A DNA stretch of 64,000 bases from Sanghuangporus weigelae. Its lineage: Eukaryota; Basidiomycota; Agaricomycetes; Hymenochaetales; Hymenochaetaceae. The notes below the pieces were generated by a model. It did no database searches, was not told the DNA's origin, and was given only the letters and a program-made list of their open reading frames with translations. The translations under genes were made by a program, and so were the position numbers. Below are positions 57,020 through 64,000 of the stretch, piece by piece. How positions within the stretch are numbered: the stretch's first letter is position 1; each line of letters starts with the position of its first letter. The DNA lies in NCBI GenBank assembly GCA_033182465.1, contig CP137328.1:1612001-1676000 (forward strand), read 5' to 3'.

Positions 57020-57566
57020 TCAGGCCCATTGAGATTGGGTTTCTTCTTTGTGTATAATGTTCAGTCCGTACAGACTAGCTTTGCTTTTGCCTTCCTCCGT
57101 AAAGATGACTGAGCAGGATACCATTCCGGTCTCTGGGCAGAGGAATGGAGCCTTTGACACAGATGCTGCTCCTCCAGCAGGAGCAGCGGTTGACGGATCC
57201 TGTGAACGATATGTTGGCATTTCAAGATCATGAAGGTTAGGACACCGAAAATTGACGCTCACTCTGACGACGAGCTCCTCGATGTTACTCGGGTCTCCTG
57301 CCATGCATCCAGTGCTGTCTGTAGCCAAACAGGTATACCTATCAAATTTCAAGTGCATCAATGGAATTCTGGGGCGCAACACACAGAATGAAATCGTACC
57401 ATTGCTCTGGTATGCAATTGGCCAGTAGGACGGTATTATAAGGACTGAGTGGTCCAAACGCATCGCACTGCATGGTTTGGGTGTTGTAACTCTCAGCCTG
57501 TGTCGGCGATGCAATGGCCGACAGGGCAAAACATAAGGCGACAGAGAACTGTGCGATGATCTTCAT
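57020..57566 (-). CDS. Small secreted cysteine-containing protein (S2), paralogue of S1
   Basis: Unrecognised. Three minus-strand exons (57566-57400, 57338-57263, 57199-57020) give 140 aa. A signal peptide (MKIIAQFSVALCFALSAIAS) leads to the same domain as S1: MQCDAFGPLSPYN, YTCLATDSTGCMAGDPSNIE, PFLCPETGMVSCSVIF. Intron positions and phases match S1 (middle exon 76 nt in both), which shows common descent. It ends soon after the Cys domain and lacks the S1 repeat tail. Small, secreted, Cys-containing and lineage-restricted in appearance, so an effector or cell-surface role is conceivable but unproven. Confidence 0.8.
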
Positions 57567-57889
57567 CGGTGATTGAAGTTGAGGTACAGTTTCACAGCAG
57601 CGCTGGACGAGGTGGTGGATCAGCAAATTTGTGAGGTGCATATCTGGACCGATGATACTTTTATGGATCTGCTCACATCCGGTTGGCCGAGGAGGATGTA
57701 ACTTTGCATTTGCTCACGAATAAAGGGATAATTTTGCCGACGCAGAATTACATGAGCTCGCAAAGTTACCCCGATAGATTTATGTTGCCAGTAAATGTGG
57801 ACACGTTTGGACCTAGGAAATAATTTGATGGAGCTTATGAGTTTTGTCACGGTCTTGCCTGAAAGGTTGCTGAGTGCATGTCGCGACAC

Positions 57890-58203
57890 CACCTTTATGG
57901 AGGCATGCAGAAGTCAGGAAAGAGACAGCATCTCACTTTCAGGAGAGCCACAGTAACTGTGGCAGCCAGGGCAAACGACTGAATTTCATATATACATATA
58001 GCCTGACGACTGTAGACGGTCCAGCCGATTACTTCGGCTTTGATCGGCCCGTGTCGGAGCTCGAATATTTGGGCCTCCGTGGCAACCGCGACGCGTTGGA
58101 CTGACCTCCTTGGCAATATTACAGCACAGCTAACGATCCTCGATGTTTGTGGGTAAAATGACGCATCCGTTGTGCTGTAATCTGTTGGCGTACTAGCTTC
58201 CAC
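57890..58203 (-). pseudogene. Possible S1/S2 relic (S3)
   Basis: An open stretch on the minus strand just upstream of S2 contains TDASFYPQTSRIVSCAVI, which lines up loosely with SKAPFLCPETGMVSCSVI of S2, and is preceded by an acceptor-like CTGATGCAG. No signal-peptide exon or YTC..TGC exon was found nearby. It may be a decayed third family copy or a coincidence. Confidence 0.25.
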
Positions 58204-58945
58204 TGCATCAGCATAATAGGATCACTACCGGGGCTCGTGCACCTTGTCACGTTGGACATGTCCTATGACAAAATGATGCTCTGTGGGATGTTCAGGAGCG
58301 GAGCAAACATCACGTCGAGCTATGTAGCTCTGCAAGGAGTACTGCACAGCTGAAAACTGACCATGCTACTGGCAGAATAATCGAGTCGGTGAAGTCTAGG
58401 CAAAGGAGACTGGAAGAGGCGGCGGAAAAAGTTTGAATCAAGCTTTGTATGAATAAATACGAGTAATCTCATTTTGCCTCAGCCCTTCATCGCAAATCAA
58501 TTGAACTATGTTCTGCACTGGCAGCTCCGGGCAGAAAGGACTATGTATCTCTAGGACTGTGAAGGTCTTTTGACCGCACCAGAACCTTCACCTAGGCTTC
58601 AGATGGGAGATTTTATGTAAAATTTCCACGAAATAGTTTCGAAATTTAACTGATACTGAGAGCTTGATTATCCTCATGAATATTTCCTTTTTGTGACAAT
58701 GCTAAAAATTACAGGTAGTGTATCGAAACCAAGAAAGCCAATTTGCCATACTCAAGACAAGTAAATCACATGAATTGCGCGTGATCGTGATAAGATAACA
58801 AAACTTCTGACTCGAAATTTTTTAACCAGCCGACCCACGGTTCACCCTCAACCACCACTATCTCGTCGGTACGTATACTCATCATATCTTCCGCCAATCA
58901 TCGTTTAGCAGTGAACGTTGTAGAACAAGGCGGTCGAACATATCT
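58204..58945. other. intergenic: SPE3-LYS9 promoter region
   Basis: About 0.74 kb, AT-rich around 58600-58830, ahead of the fusion gene. No gene seen. Confidence 0.55.
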
Positions 58946-61434
<2,489 letters not shown>

Positions 61435-61744
61435 GAGGTGCTCGACTTGAAATGAAAGATGCACGAGGTGTAATAGAAGCTCAGATGGCAAATTTGTATG
61501 GTTTCTGTATGATGATAGAGGATTGTAGAATCTTGAAGTCTTAAATGTTGTTGAAAGACACGATTTCTTGCTTTCAGTGTTTATTGTTTGGTTTTTGATG
61601 ATGGGTGATTGGCGCCCGACTGAGTGGGAAGGCACGACACACGAATGGACCCACAAATGACTCAACTTCAATGTGCTTCCATTGCTTCTCTTCTCTTCTT
61701 ATCCATCTACCATCGCCATCGAGCTACGAGATTAGGTAGTGAAT
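61435..61744. other. intergenic: SPE3-LYS9 3' flank and ATL promoter
   Basis: 310 nt between two + strand genes; nothing coding seen. Confidence 0.5.
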
Positions 61745-62522
61745 ATGGATAGTGCAGAGTTCCATGCAGCAGTGAGTATCCAGCGAGGTGTCTCTATCGC
61801 TGTCACTGAATCAGGCGCGACGACCTCCTAAACGCTCCTGGGGAATGCTTTCCGTTAAACCATATTTGTTCTGATGAACCACCGGGATTGAATTCTTTTG
61901 AGGTTTATCAAGTTGTCCGTTTGGTTCCGTTCGGAAAAGCTACGAGCTACGGGTAAGTGCGTGCTTGCGCTGACTTGGGTGCGGGGTTATTTTAGCGTCC
62001 CTGCGCAGGGGCAATGTCTAGTCTAATGTACAATGATAACTGATGACGGCTTGGATGCAGACATGTTGCGAAGTTGATTGGGATGCCCCGCCATGCGAGG
62101 CACGTTGGACAAGGTAGTAAGAAGCTTCAACCCATTTCAGGATAGACTCTCACCTCTCCGTCTTCCTTTGGCATCCTGTCCCCTTCAATCAAATAGCACT
62201 CAAATTCCTCCCAGACGGTACGGATGTCCCTTGGCAACGTGTCGTCTCCTCTTCTGGAAAGATATCTTCTCGGGGACCGGGGACTGAGGGTGCGCAGAGG
62301 CAGCGTGAAGCGTTAGAGGCGGAGGGTGTGGAAGTACGCGTGACGAGGGAAGGCGAGTTCGTGGTCAACTGGGGCGTATGCGGATGGTTCCCCGAGCGGG
62401 TTGACGTCAACGTGAACAATTTGACCACAAATGCGAATAGTCTAGATAACGAGGATGGTGAAGACGATGCTAGCTTGGGCGCTAGGGGCGAGGTGGATGA
62501 GACGGAGAATGGAGAGACATGA
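61745..62522 (+). CDS. ATL1: Alkyltransferase-like protein (ATL), DNA lesion binding
   Basis: Relative of O6-alkylguanine-DNA alkyltransferase that binds alkylated guanine without repairing it and hands the lesion to nucleotide excision repair, as S. pombe Atl1 does. Four exons (61745-61771, 61903-61952, 62061-62113, 62197-62522) give 151 aa. The protein reads EFHAAVYQVVRLVPFGKATS, YGHVAKLIGMPRHARHVGQ (helix-turn-helix and Arg finger region), then VPWQRVVSSSGKIS. The PCHR motif with the alkyl-acceptor Cys is replaced by PWQR, the mark of ATLs. The C-terminal about 45 residues are acidic (NEDGEDDAS, EVDETENGE) and absent from Atl1. Splice phases agree at all three junctions. Confidence 0.9.
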
Positions 62523-63676
62523 GGTGGAAAAAGAGGAAGTCATGATTGGGTCGCTTTCGTTGGTCCCTTCGATGCGCTGACATTCAATGGATCTCAACCT
62601 TTATTCTGCTCCCGTCCCCCCTTCTTTACGATCAAGCTAAAAAGACAAAATTGGGCACATTTCTTCCTGAGCGGTTGGAGCACCGGTTGGAGTACCATTC
62701 AAACTCTCCGTCTTTACTTACCATTCATTTACGTTGACTCCCGCGTTCCTAATGATCTGATCTCGATGTAACAACTTTTGAGCAAATCAGAGAATGTCAT
62801 TTCCATACCAGTCTATTTCTTTCGAATAAACAAGGAATACTTCCTATATCTCTTTTTCTTCTTCGTGCTTTCGAAGGTCCAGGGTGCGGATCGGAATCTC
62901 TGACTTCAGAGTCATACCCGTAGACGTAGGGGCAGAAGCGGCCTTGTGCATCGCGCGTGAGCAATCACTCAATCTCTCGATGAATCGATTCGAAATCCGA
63001 CCACTTTCTCTTTTGTCTGCCTTTGTTCTCTCTCCCCTTCCAGTTCACTCCCTCTTCACGCGAACTTCTTTCTTTGTCATGTCTCACGTCACACGTTGCT
63101 GCACCCTTTTCGTCCTCCTGTCCGATTTGGGCAAGATTTGCTATTTTGTCTCTTCTATCTCGAAGAGACAGCCAAAATCGGGTTGGCGCCGAGCTTTCGG
63201 CCTTACTCGATGCTGCATTCGTCCCTCCTGACTGACCTCAAGGCGGGGGAGTTGCCTGGCCACAGGGCTATCTTCATGCACATCGTCGAATAATGGCAAA
63301 ACTTGCTTTTGATGGATATATTAATTTTTATTTCATATTATATACATACTTACAGTAGATCGATTGATTTCGCGGAGTCTTGATTATACTGTTTGTTTGT
63401 TCCTTTCATTTCTCCCGTTTCGATCCATTGTTAGCACCGTCGTTAACCTTCTTCTTTTTGGTCCCTTTGGTGCTCGGTCGGTTGGTTAAGGGTTCCTTTC
63501 GTATATAAAGACCAAATCTCGGAGGCCATCCTCTTGTTTCCGCCTTTTTTGGTCTTTGTCTTCTTTTGGCGAGAAAGAGTTCTTTGTTTGTGGCCCTCTC
63601 AAACTCTCGTCATCCCTTTCTATCCGGCCTTCTCGTAATATTTACTCTTCTCAGCTGAGGGAGCACTGACGGCGTC
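62523..63676. other. intergenic: ATL 3' flank and HMG-box gene promoter
   Basis: About 1.15 kb, with long pyrimidine-rich runs (about 63000-63130 and 63370-63660) typical of fungal promoters on the + strand. Open frames here are low complexity. No gene seen. Confidence 0.55.
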
Positions 63677-64000
63677 ATGCCTTGTGTGCGCCATGTTAAC
63701 ACGCAGCGTGAAGACCGACGCGGTACGTTGGCTCCCAGTTGATCCATGAAGGACGCTGACTATGCCGCGCGCATACACAGGGCCATCTCCATCTCCCTAC
63801 CCATCTAGCAGGGGTCCGAGCGTCAGTCGGAGCACACTTACACCATGCGAATCACAACCATCGACCGACAAGCCTAACCCAACAAAGAAACCTCACGCAC
63901 AGTCGACATCGCAATCAGAAGCACAATCGCATGCACGTAAGCGCGAAGAGGGGTACATCAAGCGACCCTCCAACGCGTTCATCCTCTTCCGCACAGACTT
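63677..64000 (+). CDS. HMG-box transcription factor, 5' end (partial)
   Basis: The window ends inside an HMG box: KREEGYIKRPSNAFILFRTD, the start of the MATA-type HMG domain found in fungal mating and developmental regulators. It is preceded by a Ser/Pro/Gln-rich leader. Two starts fit. One is an unspliced ATG at 63762 (MPRAYTGPSPSP). The other is an ATG at 63677 (MPCVRHVNTQREDRR) joined through a typical 59-nt intron (GTACGT at 63722, CTGAC branch at about 63756, CACAG to 63780); both lead to the same frame. If the intron is retained, short upstream frames at 63693-63749 and 63746-63808 precede or overlap the 63762 start. The remainder of the gene is outside the window. Confidence 0.75.

Overview
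This window is eukaryotic nuclear DNA from a filamentous basidiomycete, most likely an Agaricomycete. The evidence is the many short introns (about 50-110 nt, GT..AG with CTNAC-type branch sites), several 8-20 nt micro-exons, and the gene content: a spermidine synthase-saccharopine dehydrogenase fusion as in basidiomycetes, a FunK1-like kinase, and a group III hybrid histidine kinase. No rRNA, tRNA, transposon or CRISPR was recognised. Gene models below were built by reading splice sites on the sequence; each fully modelled gene has a summed coding length divisible by three.

Left third (1-24 kb). The end of a + strand gene is followed by three large genes, all on the minus strand: a PRM10/ThrE-type membrane transporter-like protein (2.3-7.4 kb), a NIK1-type HAMP-repeat hybrid histidine kinase that would feed the HOG stress pathway (11.3-17.2 kb), and a single-pass membrane protein (21.6-23.5 kb). 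They are separated by unusually long gene-free stretches of about 3.8 and 4.4 kb, rich in simple repeats.

Middle (24-44.6 kb). This is the accessory part. It holds an intact NUP84/Nup107 nucleoporin gene, then a large tandem duplication (about 23.86-31.18 kb and 31.22-35.86 kb). The second copy carries a decayed nucleoporin and an intact copy of an unrecognised disordered-protein gene. That gene belongs to a local family of at least six members (here called A to F, 28-41 kb) that share a TRxMxKK-like N-terminus, a common intron in the first exon, a shared promoter block about 110-135 nt before the ATG, and a related 3' element. Two members are broken. A frame-broken FunK1-like kinase gene follows. 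This paralogue array with a conserved promoter is the best candidate in the window for something undescribed.

Right third (45-64 kb). Conventional genes: a cyclin-box-like protein, GPI13 (GPI-anchor ethanolamine phosphate transferase), a Rieske-DUF455 fusion, a TatD-type metal-dependent hydrolase divergent from it, a small tandem family of secreted cysteine-containing proteins, the SPE3-LYS9 fusion enzyme (polyamine plus lysine synthesis), an ATL-type alkyltransferase-like DNA repair protein, and the start of an HMG-box transcription factor cut by the window edge.
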